Made by a program: the position numbers and the translations under genes. From positions 1 through 38,356 of the forward strand of contig JAFVIB010000022.1 of the NCBI GenBank assembly GCA_017474235.1: a DNA stretch of 38,356 nucleotides, written 5' to 3'. The notes under the pieces are model-generated. The model was not told where the DNA came from. It did not search any database and saw only the letters and a program-made list of their open reading frames with translations. Below, one piece after another: positions 25,829 through 34,208 of the stretch. Position 1 is the first letter of the stretch; each line of letters begins with the position of its first letter. The DNA is from Alistipes sp. (GTDB lineage Bacteria; Bacteroidota; Bacteroidia; Bacteroidales; Rikenellaceae).

Positions 25829-26686
25829 CTACATCAATATCAAATACAACAACGCATAGGGAGCAGAGATAAGAAGCGCATCAAAGCGGTCCAACACTCC
25901 TCCGTGACCCGGCATAATAGCCCCCGAATCCTTCACACCTGCACTACGCTTAAAGAGTGACTCTACAAAATCGCCCGCAACACCCGTAACGGCAATAACC
26001 GCTCCAAGACCTGCCCACAGAGCAACATTACCACCAAGCAGATGACCAAAGAGCGCACCAAAGCCCACCGCAGCGACAACTCCACCGACAAAGCCCTCCC
26101 AGCTCTTCTTTGGAGAGATACGCTCGCACATACGGTGACGACCCAAAGTGATGCCTGCAAGGTAGGCAAAGACATCGTTTGCCCAAATGATAAGGATGTA
26201 GCAGATTGCATACCACGGATTCCACTCGCCACCTGTACTGAGCATTTGCGGCACGGCAAGCATCAGCGTTGTAGGCACTGCCACATAGAACACACCTGCA
26301 AGCGTCACCGCCACATTGGCAATCGGGTGCTCCTCTTTGCGGAACAGCTCACAGACAAATACTGTAGGCACCGCCACAAGAGCATAGAGCATAGCCGCCA
26401 AAATAATATTCTCTGCAAGAGCGGAACGAGCTATGACTATCGAGTAGAAGATACTCGCGCCAAAGCCGTACAACACTACGGCAAGCACAGTTCCCATAAC
26501 TCGTTGCGGAACATATCCACAATGCTGACAGAGAGAGTAGAACTCCCACACGCCGACAACCACAATCACGGCAAGCAGAGCCATATAGCCCCACGGCGAG
26601 AGTAGTGTCGCCCCGAAGAGTATCGCTGCCAAAACCGCACCACTCAAGGTACGCACAGCGAGGTTTTTCAATTTATCTTTATTCAT
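25829..26686 (-). CDS. cdsA: Phosphatidate cytidylyltransferase
   Basis: A 285-residue integral membrane enzyme making CDP-diacylglycerol from phosphatidate and CTP. Seven or eight hydrophobic helices are seen. Family motifs: NDVFAYLAGITLGRHRM, ISPKKSWEGFVGG and the C-terminal signature KDSGAIMPGHGGVLDRFDAL that carries the catalytic Asp residues. Starts 23 bp after ftsH and ends 4 bp before psd in a single operon. Confidence 0.96.
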   Translation of the reverse strand: MNKDKLKNLAVRTLSGAVLAAILFGATLLSPWGYMALLAVIVVVGVWEFYSLCQHCGYVPQRVMGTVLAVVLYGFGASIFYSIVIARSALAENIILAAMLYALVAVPTVFVCELFRKEEHPIANVAVTLAGVFYVAVPTTLMLAVPQMLSTGGEWNPWYAICYILIIWANDVFAYLAGITLGRHRMCERISPKKSWEGFVGGVVAAVGFGALFGHLLGGNVALWAGLGAVIAVTGVAGDFVESLFKRSAGVKDSGAIMPGHGGVLDRFDALLISAPYALLYLILM

Positions 26687-26709
26687 AAGTTTTAGGTTAG
26701 TTTCTCTAT

Positions 26710-28668
26710 CTATGCATTTGTCGCTGTTGTATCAGGCTCTACTGTCGGCGTTGTACCCTCGCGCTTACCAAAGATACGCTCGACATCCTCTGTAAAGACA
26801 ACTTCACGCTCAAGCAACAACTCTGCAAGCTCTGTAAGACGCTCCTTATTGGCGAGGATAGTCTGCTCTGCCATTGCATAAGCCTCTCCGATAATACGAC
26901 GCACCTCGTCATCTATCTGCTGGGCTGTACGCTCTGAATATGGCTTGGTAAATGCCATATCACTCTGACCCGTAGAGTCGTAGTAGCTTATAGTACCCAC
27001 AGCCTCGCTCATACCGTAGTAGGCAACCATTGCATACACCTGTTTAGTAACTCGCTCAAGGTCGTTCAGCGCACCGGTAGAGAGGTGCCCGAAGAATATC
27101 TGCTCCGAGACTCTGCCGGCAAGAGTAGATGCAATCTCGTCCATCCACTGCTCCTTAGTAGTTATCTGTCGCTCCTCCGGAAGATACCACGCCGCACCGA
27201 GTGCCTTACCGCGCGGAATAATTGTAACCTTAATGAGCGGATTGGCATTCTTGAGCAACCAGCTTACCGTAGCGTGACCAGCCTCGTGGAAGGCTATTGT
27301 TCGCTTCTCAGATGGAGAGATTACCTTATTTTTCTTCTCAAGACCACCGATAATTCTATCTACCGCAGCGAGGAAGTCCTCCTTGCCCACAAATTTCTTA
27401 TTATGGCGTGCCGCAATAAGAGCAGCCTCATTGCAGACATTGGCAATATCTGCACCCGAGAAGCCCGGGGTCTGCTTGGCAAGGAACTCTCTATCCAAAT
27501 CGGGATCGAGCTTGAGCTTGCGCAGATGCACATCAAAAATCTGCTTGCGCTCGTGAATCTCAGGAAGACCGACCTCTATCTGACGGTCAAAACGACCGGC
27601 ACGCATAAGTGCCTTATCGAGAATATCGGCACGGTTTGTAGCTGCAAGGACAATAACCCCAGCATTGGTCTGGAAACCATCCATCTCTGTAAGGAGCTGA
27701 TTGAGTGTATTCTCACGCTCGTCGTTACCCGAGAAGCCTGCATTACGACCACGCGCACGACCTATAGCATCAATCTCGTCAATAAAGACGATGCACGGAG
27801 CCTTCTGCTTTGCCTGCTCGAAGAGGTCGCGCACACGCGATGCACCCACGCCCACGAACATCTCGACAAAGTCTGAACCCGAAATAGAGAGGAACGGAAC
27901 ATTAGCCTCGCCCGCAACAGCCTTAGCAAGCAGCGTCTTACCTGTTCCCGGAGGACCTACAAGCAGCGCACCCTTCGGAATCTTTGCTCCCAGCTCGCGG
28001 TACTTACCCGCATTTTTAAGGAAATCGACAATCTCCATAATCTCGACCTTCGCCTCCTCAAGACCCGCAACATCCTTAAATGTCACCTTACGATTAGGGT
28101 CATCCTGATCAAACTCCTGCGCACGAGCCTTACCAACATTCATTATTCCACCACCGGCAGCACCGCCACCGCTGCGACCGAAACCGCGCATAATGAATAT
28201 CCAAAAGACTACGAGGAATATCCACGGCAGCCAACCGAGAACTATATCGACCCAATCCTGACTATGATTGTTGTATGTCAGTTTCACAGCCTTCGGAGAG
28301 AGTACCACAGCCTTGTCAAAATCGCTGCGGAAGGTATCTACCGAGCCTATCTGAAACTTCAACTGATAACCCTGCTCGGGGAGGTATGCATAACGACTAT
28401 TCTCCTCGCTCTTCAGCTCTTTAACCGCCTCGGGGGTGAGGAAAACCAACGCCTCGTCACGATTGACAATCTCTATACGCTCAACCTTACCCTCTGCAAT
28501 CATCTGCTCGACACTGCTCCAGTCGCTCTCAACAGGCTCCTTTGCAGCCTCGCCAAAGAGGGAAAAACCTATTATGGCGATAAATACAGCCGTCCACAAC
28601 CACATCATATTTGGTCGCAGATAGCTATTCATATTCTTCTTGTTTTTTGTCTGTCTCTTCTTTGCCAT
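26710..28668 (-). CDS. ftsH: ATP-dependent zinc metalloprotease FtsH
   Basis: A 652-residue membrane-anchored AAA+ protease. Transmembrane helices about 22-40 and 141-161 flank a periplasmic domain of about 100 residues; a Gly-rich linker leads to the AAA module with Walker A GPPGTGKT (238-245), Walker B IVFIDEID (293-300) and the second region of homology [19 protein letters not shown] split over about 345-362. The peptidase motif is HEAGH at 461-465, with the third Zn ligand in the LNDLERVT region. Complete. It likely governs membrane protein quality and possibly lipid-enzyme levels, in keeping with cdsA and psd downstream. Confidence 0.97.
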   Translation of the reverse strand: MAKKRQTKNKKNMNSYLRPNMMWLWTAVFIAIIGFSLFGEAAKEPVESDWSSVEQMIAEGKVERIEIVNRDEALVFLTPEAVKELKSEENSRYAYLPEQGYQLKFQIGSVDTFRSDFDKAVVLSPKAVKLTYNNHSQDWVDIVLGWLPWIFLVVFWIFIMRGFGRSGGGAAGGGIMNVGKARAQEFDQDDPNRKVTFKDVAGLEEAKVEIMEIVDFLKNAGKYRELGAKIPKGALLVGPPGTGKTLLAKAVAGEANVPFLSISGSDFVEMFVGVGASRVRDLFEQAKQKAPCIVFIDEIDAIGRARGRNAGFSGNDERENTLNQLLTEMDGFQTNAGVIVLAATNRADILDKALMRAGRFDRQIEVGLPEIHERKQIFDVHLRKLKLDPDLDREFLAKQTPGFSGADIANVCNEAALIAARHNKKFVGKEDFLAAVDRIIGGLEKKNKVISPSEKRTIAFHEAGHATVSWLLKNANPLIKVTIIPRGKALGAAWYLPEERQITTKEQWMDEIASTLAGRVSEQIFFGHLSTGALNDLERVTKQVYAMVAYYGMSEAVGTISYYDSTGQSDMAFTKPYSERTAQQIDDEVRRIIGEAYAMAEQTILANKERLTELAELLLEREVVFTEDVERIFGKREGTTPTVEPDTTATNA

Positions 28669-28752
28669 AGTTTACACAATTTTATTTTAATGCAACGAAG
28701 ACTATACGCTCCAAATTGTATCAAATGCAAAAAAAGTGCTATTCAAAAAGTG

Positions 28753-29121
28753 CTAATCTATATCCTCATACTCCACCATCGGCGCATCAGCCCACAACTC
28801 CTCGAGCTTGTAGTAGTCGCGCAAATCGGTCTGGAAGATATGCACCACAACATCAATGTAGTCCATAGCTACCCACAGACCTGTCTGCTTACCCTCAACA
28901 CGCCAAGGATTCTCGCCGAGCTTCAGATATACAGCCTCCTCAACTGCATCGGCAATAGCCGACACCTGAGTTGTCGAATCGGCATTACAAACCACAAAGT
29001 GTGAACATATCGCACCGTCCATACCACTCAAGTCGAGCGATACAACGCCTTTACCCTTTTTATCTTGAATTGCCGCAGCAATTACCTCAATAAGTACCTT
29101 CTCGTCAATATTCTCTTTCAT
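28753..29121 (-). CDS. rsfS: Ribosomal silencing factor RsfS
   Basis: A 122-residue RsfS/Iojap-family protein that binds L14 and blocks subunit joining. Visible: VSLDLSGMDGAICSHFVVCNADSTTQV split over about 24-50, EGKQTGLWVAMDYIDVVVHIFQ and the end YYKLEELWADAP, all diagnostic. It leads the operon rsfS-ftsH-cdsA-psd and beyond, with its own promoter at 29152-29181. The rsfS-ftsH-cdsA order is common in Bacteroidota. Confidence 0.94.
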   Translation of the reverse strand: MKENIDEKVLIEVIAAAIQDKKGKGVVSLDLSGMDGAICSHFVVCNADSTTQVSAIADAVEEAVYLKLGENPWRVEGKQTGLWVAMDYIDVVVHIFQTDLRDYYKLEELWADAPMVEYEDID

Positions 29122-29151
29122 AAATAACGCTTATGTGATATTATAATCGTA

Positions 29152-29181
29152 CAAAGATAATGTTTTTTTGTTAAAAACAAA
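29152..29181 (-). promoter_or_regulatory. rsfS operon promoter
   Basis: Minus strand TTTG (29178-29181), 18-bp spacer, TATCTTTG (29152-29159), 30 bp from the rsfS ATG. Near-consensus Bacteroidota promoter for an operon that probably extends to mtnN. Confidence 0.7.
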
Positions 29182-29252
29182 AGAGATTTAAGTCCGGCTT
29201 GAAATTATTTTGATATAACAGACAAAAAGCGTCAACTGAAACGGATTAGGAA

Positions 29253-29347
29253 AGGAGATTAAGGATAAACACTAATTCCACTAAAATTCCGCTCATAGTT
29301 TGCACCATTTTATCGTCAGGATTTGCACTCCGTCACTGTCTTGCACC
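29253..29347 (+). repeat. Leader plus 41-bp tandem left-arm units preceding repeat D
   Basis: Resembles 37934-38034. The shared leader contains AAACACTAAT and CCACTAAAA-TCCGCTC. Then TTGCACCATTTTATCGTCAG occurs twice with a 41-bp period (29300 and 29341), the second copy being the left arm of repeat D. Between them lies the variant GCACTCCGTCACTGTC, related to ACTCCGCTCATAG in the other locus. Confidence 0.75.
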
Positions 29348-29474
29348 ATTTTATCGTCAGAGTGGCGTAGTTACAAGGCTCGGCTAAAAAGACAACGAAG
29401 GGCTGTACTGAGTGTACTGCCCTTTGTTGGATTTTTAGTTAGCCGATGGAAATGCGCCACTATCACGATAAAAT
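29348..29474 (+). repeat. Dispersed palindromic element, copy D
   Basis: Arms ATTTTATCGTC (29348-29358) and CACGATAAAAT (29464-29474) pair with the single conserved C-C. Inner stem CTAAAAAGACAACGAAGGGC / GCCCTTTGTTGGATTTTTAG carries a T-to-A change on the left matched on the right compared with copies C and G. Apex TGTACTGAGTGTACT. The right arm supplies the last three codons and TGA stop of the MATE gene, with an adjacent in-frame TAG. Confidence 0.88.
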
Positions 29475-30779
29475 AGTTTTTTGATAGACCTTTGCAAGCC
29501 TCCCCGACATAAAATACTGAGCTATCCCGCGCAATGCCATATAGGCTGTAAAGGCGAGCCAAAGTGCATTATTCCCGATAAATGGGTGAAGGGAGTAGTA
29601 GATAGCAAAATAGGCGACGGTAGAGAGAAGCATTGAGTTTCTAAGCACGCGGGTAAGAGTTGCTCCGACCATTATGCCGTCCATAAGAAATGGAAGTGCG
29701 GCGGCGAGAGGGATAGCTATAACCCAACCGATATATTGTCTTGCAACGGTCAGCATATCAATAAGTTGCGACTTATCGCCGAAAAACATCGAGAGTATAT
29801 CTTCCCACCAAACAACATAGATTGCGATACATATTGCAGCGGTACCCAAAGCCCACACCACGCAACGGCGTATGCAGAGTTGTAGCGACACTCTATCTCT
29901 TGCCCCGACAAATCTACCTGTAAGGGCTTCGGCAGCGTATGCAAAGCCGTCGTTCATATATGAGAAGAGGGTAAAGAGTTGCAGCAGCATAGTATTGACA
30001 GCCAGCACAATCTCACTCTCCATACGGGCAGAGGCTGCGGTAAAGAATGTATAGACGATAACGATGCAGAATGTGCGAATAATGATATCGCCATTGACCT
30101 TAAAAAACTCGCGCATAGCATCGAGCTGAAGTACTTGGCGAATATCGACCCTTTGGAGCGTTTTGCGGAAGAACAAGAGCAGCAGCACTATTGACAGTGT
30201 CATACCGCTCCACTGCGCCACCACAGAGGCGTATGCAATGCCCGTAATACCCATATCAAAACCAAAGACAAACCATAGACTGAGCAGCACATGGAGCACA
30301 TTGATAAATATAGATGTCACCATCGGTATCACGGCATTTTGCATACCCGTAAACCAGCCGTTTAGTCCGAAGAGCATAATTCCGGCAGGCACAGCCCAGA
30401 TGCGAGCATAGAAGTAGTCAGAGACCATCTGCGAGCCGTTCATCATCCAGAGCGACAGCTCCCCGAGCGGATACTGCAACACAAGCACCGCAAGACCCAA
30501 CACCGCCGAGAGAGCAACGGCACGAACAAGCATTGCCGTTGTGGTCGTAAAGTCCTCAGCACCAAAGGCTTGAGCAGTAAGACCGCTTGTTCCCATACGG
30601 ATAAACGAGCAGTTCCAATAGATAAAGTTGAATATCGACACACCGATAGCCAGCGCACCGATAGTTGCAGCACTATCTCCACAATGACCGGCGATGGCAG
30701 TAGAGAAGATACCCATCAACGGAACGGTAATATTCGAGATGATATTCGGTACGGCTATTCTGAAAATTTCTCTGTTCAT
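29463..30779 (-). CDS. MATE family efflux transporter
   Basis: A 438-residue, twelve-helix multidrug and toxin extrusion protein driven by Na or proton gradients. Repeats of the MATE halves can be seen: IFRIAVPNIISNITVPLMG at the N-terminus, GTSGLTAQAFGAED (residues about 63-76), the equivalent AYAAEALTGRFVGA segment in the second half, and FALGxD-like GFDMGITGIAYASVVAQW. Likely DinF-like branch. Oddity: the terminal ILS codons and TGA lie inside the arm of repeat D, so the native C-terminus may have been trimmed or replaced. Substrate unknown. Confidence 0.9.
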   Translation of the reverse strand: MNREIFRIAVPNIISNITVPLMGIFSTAIAGHCGDSAATIGALAIGVSIFNFIYWNCSFIRMGTSGLTAQAFGAEDFTTTTAMLVRAVALSAVLGLAVLVLQYPLGELSLWMMNGSQMVSDYFYARIWAVPAGIMLFGLNGWFTGMQNAVIPMVTSIFINVLHVLLSLWFVFGFDMGITGIAYASVVAQWSGMTLSIVLLLLFFRKTLQRVDIRQVLQLDAMREFFKVNGDIIIRTFCIVIVYTFFTAASARMESEIVLAVNTMLLQLFTLFSYMNDGFAYAAEALTGRFVGARDRVSLQLCIRRCVVWALGTAAICIAIYVVWWEDILSMFFGDKSQLIDMLTVARQYIGWVIAIPLAAALPFLMDGIMVGATLTRVLRNSMLLSTVAYFAIYYSLHPFIGNNALWLAFTAYMALRGIAQYFMSGRLAKVYQKTILS

Positions 30780-30783
30780 AGCG

Positions 30784-30830
30784 CAAAAGTAACTAAAATT
30801 TGGAAAAGAGAAACAAAATTTCTAATTTTG
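30784..30830. promoter_or_regulatory. Overlapping divergent promoters, MATE and BACON-like lipoprotein
   Basis: Minus strand: TACTTTTG at 30784-30791 with TTTG at 30814-30817 (22-bp spacer) for the MATE gene. Plus strand: TTTG at 30799-30802, 20-bp spacer, TAATTTTG at 30823-30830 for the lipoprotein, near-perfect consensus. The two promoters overlap, so occupancy of one probably excludes the other. Confidence 0.6.
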
Positions 30831-30852
30831 TGAAATTAGACACAGTTATATT

Positions 30853-31278
30853 ATGAGCAGACTCTTCAAACTATCGGTTGCAATAGTTGCAGTTACACTT
30901 TTTAGCGGTTGTGCAAAGATGGATGAACCCTCGGTATCATTCTCCGAGAGCAGCTATATGATACCTGCTACGGGTGGCGAGTTGATAATTCCTGTTCGCA
31001 GCACGGGCGTGGATGATGTACGCATAGAGTACAACGATATGTCAAATTGGGAGGTTGACAGCAATGGCGATATGATTCCCGTAGAGGGTTGGATGACCAT
31101 TGTCAAGGTTATAGACAACTATCAGACTACGCGCGAGCTTGCCGAGTGGATGTCGGGCATAGTTATAGATGTCAAGCCAAACAACAACAATTCTGAGCGT
31201 TCAGCGGTGATTGTCGTTAAGAGCTATACAGCCGAGAGCTCTCTTAGAATATCTCAACCCGCTTTATTAGTGAAATAG
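30853..31278 (+). CDS. BACON-like domain lipoprotein
   Basis: A 141-residue small lipoprotein: signal MSRLFKLSVAIVAVTLFSG with lipidated Cys20. The mature part (about 25-141) is a single beta-sandwich similar to BACON/Ig-like domains: VSFSESSYMIPATGGELIIPV at the front (an ATGG turn is typical), a W in SNWEVDS and the end SSLRISQPALLVK, matching the usual L-x-I-x-Q end. Such domains often bind mucin or carbohydrate, but here no enzyme is attached. It is a single-gene unit with its own strong promoter. Function unassigned. Confidence 0.75.
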   Translation: MSRLFKLSVAIVAVTLFSGCAKMDEPSVSFSESSYMIPATGGELIIPVRSTGVDDVRIEYNDMSNWEVDSNGDMIPVEGWMTIVKVIDNYQTTRELAEWMSGIVIDVKPNNNNSERSAVIVVKSYTAESSLRISQPALLVK

Positions 31279-31324
31279 ATAGTCTTTTTACCACATAGAG
31301 GGTGCTTGAATCGGTAAAAAAGAT

Positions 31325-31332
31325 TACCTTTG
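31325..31332 (+). promoter_or_regulatory. -7 box for the rluB operon
   Basis: TACCTTTG lies 18 bp before the rluB ATG. A TTG at 31306-31308 is 16 bp upstream, closer than the usual spacing. The rluB-hpt-queE-divIC genes would be transcribed from here. Confidence 0.5.
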
Positions 31333-31350
31333 CACCCAAAATAGAAAGTT

Positions 31351-32451
31351 ATGGCAAAGTTTAATACAGAGAACAGCTCTACATTGTCGCGTTTTGCAAA
31401 GGATAAGCGCGTACGCACTGCCGCACCAAAGCGAGCATCATACAACCCCCACTTCACAGACGATAACCGTCTGAAGGAGCAGTACAGCAGAGGCGAACAG
31501 AGTGAGCGCACACCTCGAGCCGAGCGCACCGAGCGTCCTGCACGCAGCAGCCGACCATTTGGCAGTAAGCCACAAGGTGGCAGCAAGCCTTTTGGCAGCA
31601 AACCGCAGGGTGGTAAGTCTTTCGGCAGCAAGACTCAGGGCAGCAAGCCATTTGGCAAGCGCAGTGAGGGTGGCTTTAAGAGCAAGCCACAGGGCGAGCG
31701 CAAGAGCTATCCGAAGTTCAATCCAAATAAGCAGACGGGCGAGATTCGTCTGAATCGTTATGTTGCACAGTCAGGTATCTGCTCTCGTCGTGAGGCTGAT
31801 GAACTGATTGCAGCAGGTCTTGTAAGCATCAACGGCACTATTGTCACAGAGCTCGGAACAAAGGTTAAGCCCGGGGATGATGTCCGCTTCAATGGCGAGC
31901 GTATTCAGGGCGAGCAGAAGGTCTATCTGATACTTAACAAGCCAAAGGGTTATGTGACAACTATCGAGGATGACCACGCAGCCAAGACCGTTATGGAGCT
32001 TGTTGCAGGTGCTTGCACAGAGCGTATCTACCCTGTTGGTCGCCTTGACAAGAACTCTCTCGGTCTGTTACTCTTTACAAACGATGGCGATATTACCCGC
32101 ACACTGACACATCCGTCACTCAAGAAGAAGAAGATTTACGAGGTTACACTCGACAGAGCCCTTACCCGTGCCGACTTCGACACCCTTGCCGAGGGTGTAA
32201 CGCTTGAGGATGGCGAGGCATACTTCGACGAAATTTCGTGGCTCAAGGATGACAAAAAGTCTGTCGGCGTAGAGATTCACTCGGGTCGCAACCGTATCGT
32301 GCGCCGTATGTTCGAGCACCTCGGTTATCAGGTCACAAAGCTCGACCGTGTATATTACGCAGGTCTTACAAAGAAAAATCTCAAGCGCGGAGCTTGGCGT
32401 TTCCTTACAGTTGATGAGGTAAATCGACTTAAGTCCGGTCGCTACGAATAA
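31351..32451 (+). CDS. 23S/16S rRNA pseudouridine synthase (RluB/RsuA family) with disordered N-terminus
   Basis: A 366-residue pseudouridine synthase. Residues 1-125 are a basic, low-complexity tail rich in G, S, K, P and Q with imperfect repeats of the form FGSKPQGG. An S4 RNA-binding domain follows (about 128-175, IRLNRYVAQSGICSRREADELI), then the RsuA-type catalytic domain with the catalytic-Asp motif PVGRLDKNSLGLLLFTNDG and the C-terminal GRNRIVRRMFEHLGYQVTKL. Long disordered tails are usual in Bacteroidota RluB-like proteins. The target nucleoside cannot be told by sequence alone; RluB (23S 2605) is the most common assignment. Confidence 0.9.
   Translation: MAKFNTENSSTLSRFAKDKRVRTAAPKRASYNPHFTDDNRLKEQYSRGEQSERTPRAERTERPARSSRPFGSKPQGGSKPFGSKPQGGKSFGSKTQGSKPFGKRSEGGFKSKPQGERKSYPKFNPNKQTGEIRLNRYVAQSGICSRREADELIAAGLVSINGTIVTELGTKVKPGDDVRFNGERIQGEQKVYLILNKPKGYVTTIEDDHAAKTVMELVAGACTERIYPVGRLDKNSLGLLLFTNDGDITRTLTHPSLKKKKIYEVTLDRALTRADFDTLAEGVTLEDGEAYFDEISWLKDDKKSVGVEIHSGRNRIVRRMFEHLGYQVTKLDRVYYAGLTKKNLKRGAWRFLTVDEVNRLKSGRYE
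31558..31703 (+). repeat. Imperfect tandem repeat coding for the rluB tail
   Basis: A degenerate unit of about 40 bp, GGCAGCAAGCC-like, recurs about four times and encodes (F)GSKPQGG-type motifs. It is coding, in frame, and may vary in copy number between strains. Confidence 0.6.
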
Positions 32452-32483
32452 CGCAAGGTATAACTGCAAAAACTAACCCTACA

Positions 32484-33029
32484 ATGGAGAAGATAAAACT
32501 TAATGACCGCACCTTCAAGGTGATGATTCCGGCAGAGCAGATTGATGCTGCCGTAACAAAAGTTGCACAGCGTCTGAACGAGGACTATGCAGATGCAAAA
32601 AAGCCACCAATTTTTGTAGGAGTACTCTGCGGTGCATTTATATTTTTGGCAGATGTTGTTCGTAAGGTAACCTTCGACAACGAGATTACATTCGTACAGG
32701 TGTCATCTTATCAGGGCATACAGAGTACAGGTAATATACAGCAGAAGCTCGGTATCGACTTCGATATTACCGATCGCGATATTATCCTTGTTGAGGATAT
32801 TGTCGAGACAGGTCACAGCATCGACTACCTTGCCCGTTACCTCCAATCGTTCAACCCTCGTAGCGTAGAGGTCTGCACACTCTTCTTCAAGCCGGAGAAG
32901 TATCTCTATGACCGCCCTATCAAGTATGTGGCAATGGAGATTGGTAACGAGTTTATTGCAGGTTACGGTCTTGACTACGATCAGGTAGGTCGCAATCTAA
33001 AGGATATTTATGTCGTTGATAATGAATAA
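32484..33029 (+). CDS. hpt: Hypoxanthine phosphoribosyltransferase
   Basis: A 181-residue type I phosphoribosyltransferase of purine salvage. The PRPP-binding motif IILVEDIVETGHSIDYL (usual EDIVDTGxT) is at residues about 97-113; FVGVLCGAFIFLADVVRKV is the PPi loop region and FFKPEKY the base-recognition Lys segment. Length normal. Starts 32 bp after rluB; its stop overlaps the queE start (ATGAATAA). Confidence 0.94.
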   Translation: MEKIKLNDRTFKVMIPAEQIDAAVTKVAQRLNEDYADAKKPPIFVGVLCGAFIFLADVVRKVTFDNEITFVQVSSYQGIQSTGNIQQKLGIDFDITDRDIILVEDIVETGHSIDYLARYLQSFNPRSVEVCTLFFKPEKYLYDRPIKYVAMEIGNEFIAGYGLDYDQVGRNLKDIYVVDNE

Positions 33030-33648
33030 TATAGAAGTTTTGCAAGGTGGAGAACTTCTACCCCTTGTCGAGGACTTCTACACCATTCAAGGTGAGGGTT
33101 TTCACACGGGCAAACCTGCATATTTCATCCGCCTTGGCGGTTGCGATGTGGGTTGCAAGTGGTGTGATGCCAAATATACTTGGAATCCGAAGTTATACCC
33201 TCCCACAAGCATAGATATTGTTATCAGCCGTGCTGTTGCTTGCAGTGCGCAGTCGATAGTCATCACGGGCGGAGAGCCGTTGCTCTACCCCCTTGAGCCA
33301 CTGACAACCCGTCTCAAGGCAGCAGGCTTGCAGATATTTCTTGAGACCTCGGGCAGCCACCCGTTCAGTGGCACTTTTGATTGGGTATGCCTCTCGCCAA
33401 AGCGCAAACAGCCACCTTTAGAGGAGGCTTTTGGGCGTGCAGACGAACTGAAGGTTATCATCGAGAGCGAGGATGATTTTGAGTGGGCTGAGAGCAATGC
33501 CGCAAAGGTCAGCAGCAGCTGTCTGCTCTTTTTGCAACCCGAATGGAGTCGCTCCGCAGAGATGATGGCGAGCATTGTCGAGTATGCCAAGGCTCATCCG
33601 AAGTGGAGCATATCCATACAGAGCCACAAGTTTATGCACATACCATAA
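33022..33648 (+). CDS. queE: 7-carboxy-7-deazaguanine synthase (radical SAM)
   Basis: A 208-residue radical SAM enzyme of queuosine biosynthesis. Y-T-I-Q-G-E-G-FHTGKPAYF is the N-terminal substrate motif and CDVGCKWCD is the Cx3Cx2C 4Fe-4S site of this clade. ITGGEPLLYPLEP binds SAM. The second ATG (33022) gives the family N-terminus; an ATG four codons upstream is also possible. Overlaps hpt by 8 bp and the septum-initiator gene by 3 bp. Together rluB, queE and hpt give an RNA-modification/purine flavour. Confidence 0.93.
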   Translation: MNNIEVLQGGELLPLVEDFYTIQGEGFHTGKPAYFIRLGGCDVGCKWCDAKYTWNPKLYPPTSIDIVISRAVACSAQSIVITGGEPLLYPLEPLTTRLKAAGLQIFLETSGSHPFSGTFDWVCLSPKRKQPPLEEAFGRADELKVIIESEDDFEWAESNAAKVSSSCLLFLQPEWSRSAEMMASIVEYAKAHPKWSISIQSHKFMHIP

Positions 33649-33962
33649 TGGCAAAAAAAATCAAGATAAAGGGGGCTGTAGGTAAGCTTTTTGAGGATGC
33701 GTCACTGCTTTTTTGGCGCATTCTCACTATCGTTGTCTCAATCTTAACACTCTTTATTATCGGCAAGTCGGTTGTGTCGATTATCAAGTCACAGCACCAT
33801 ATCAACCAACTTGAGCGTCAGCGCGACAGCTACCTTGAGAGCATCGAGGCGGATAGCATTATGCTTCATAATCTCAAAAACGACGACTACCTTGAGCAGT
33901 TTGCCCGCGAGCGATACAATATGCAGCGCAAGGGCGAGCGTATATATATTATGGAGAGGTAG
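33648..33962 (+). CDS. Septum formation initiator family protein (DivIC/FtsB-like)
   Basis: A 104-residue bitopic protein. The N-terminal basic segment MAKKIKIKGAVGKLF is followed by a transmembrane helix (about 23-43, LLFWRILTIVVSILTLFIIG), then a coiled coil (HHINQLERQRDSYLESIEAD) and the end DDYLEQFARERYNMQRKGE, where FARExYxM is diagnostic for DivIC/FtsB. It should bridge division proteins at the septum. The ATG overlaps the queE stop (TAATG). Ends the rluB operon. Confidence 0.9.
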   Translation: MAKKIKIKGAVGKLFEDASLLFWRILTIVVSILTLFIIGKSVVSIIKSQHHINQLERQRDSYLESIEADSIMLHNLKNDDYLEQFARERYNMQRKGERIYIMER

Positions 33963-34033
33963 TCCACTTCTTGTACTATTTTTATTGGCGCGAATAATTT
34001 TCCGACTGCACTCCGTCGCTATTATGCACTCAT

Positions 34034-34159
34034 TTTTATCGTCAAAATAGTGCAAATACCACGCTCGGCAGAAAATGATGACGATGGATAGTACTAAAGG
34101 TACAGCCATTGTCAGCATTTTATGTTAGCGGCAGCAGGTGCCGTATTTTCACAACAAAA
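34034..34159 (+). repeat. Dispersed palindromic element, copy E
   Basis: Arms TTTTATCGTC (34034-34043) and CACAACAAAA (34150-34159): two positions are A-C/C-A on the plus strand and would be G-U wobble pairs in minus-strand RNA, plus the C-C. Inner stem AGAAAATGATGACGATGG / CCATTGTCAGCATTTTAT; apex ATAGTACTAAAGGTACAG; flanks CACGCTCGGC and GTTAGCGGC. It lies between convergent divIC and rplT, next to the rplT terminator. A single upstream half-unit (GCACTCCGTCGCT, near 34007) precedes it. Confidence 0.86.
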
Positions 34160-34207
34160 CAAAAGGGACGAGTTGACACTCGCCCCTCACTTTTGCGACC
34201 GCAAAAG
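34159..34207 (-). terminator. rplT terminator, with second hairpin
   Basis: Two hairpins follow the rplT stop on the minus strand: CTTTTGC (34190-34196) with GCAAAAG (34201-34207), then GGGACGAGT (34165-34173) with ACTCGCCCC (34178-34186), the latter followed by TTTTGTTTTG. The second is a textbook intrinsic terminator. Confidence 0.8.
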
Positions 34208-34208
34208 G

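Larger units (their letters stand above)
29122..29462. other. 341-bp intergenic region: rsfS promoter, tandem half-repeats and repeat D
   Basis: From left: rsfS leader and promoter (29152-29181); an unassigned stretch to about 29250; a leader shared with the region near 37934 (including AAACACTAAT and CCACTAAAA); two copies of TTGCACCATTTTATCGTCAG at 29300-29319 and 29341-29360, 41 bp apart; then repeat D. No gene is seen. Confidence 0.75.

Noticed and set aside
27085-27876. 263-residue plus-strand open frame inside ftsH
   Set aside because: It is antisense to a perfectly conserved FtsH coding sequence, has no promoter box and no recognisable domain; a shadow of codon usage.
29300-29360. CRISPR array from the 41-bp spaced repeats
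   Set aside because: Only two units per locus, the repeat is the arm of a palindromic element, the spacers are related to each other, and no cas genes are present.
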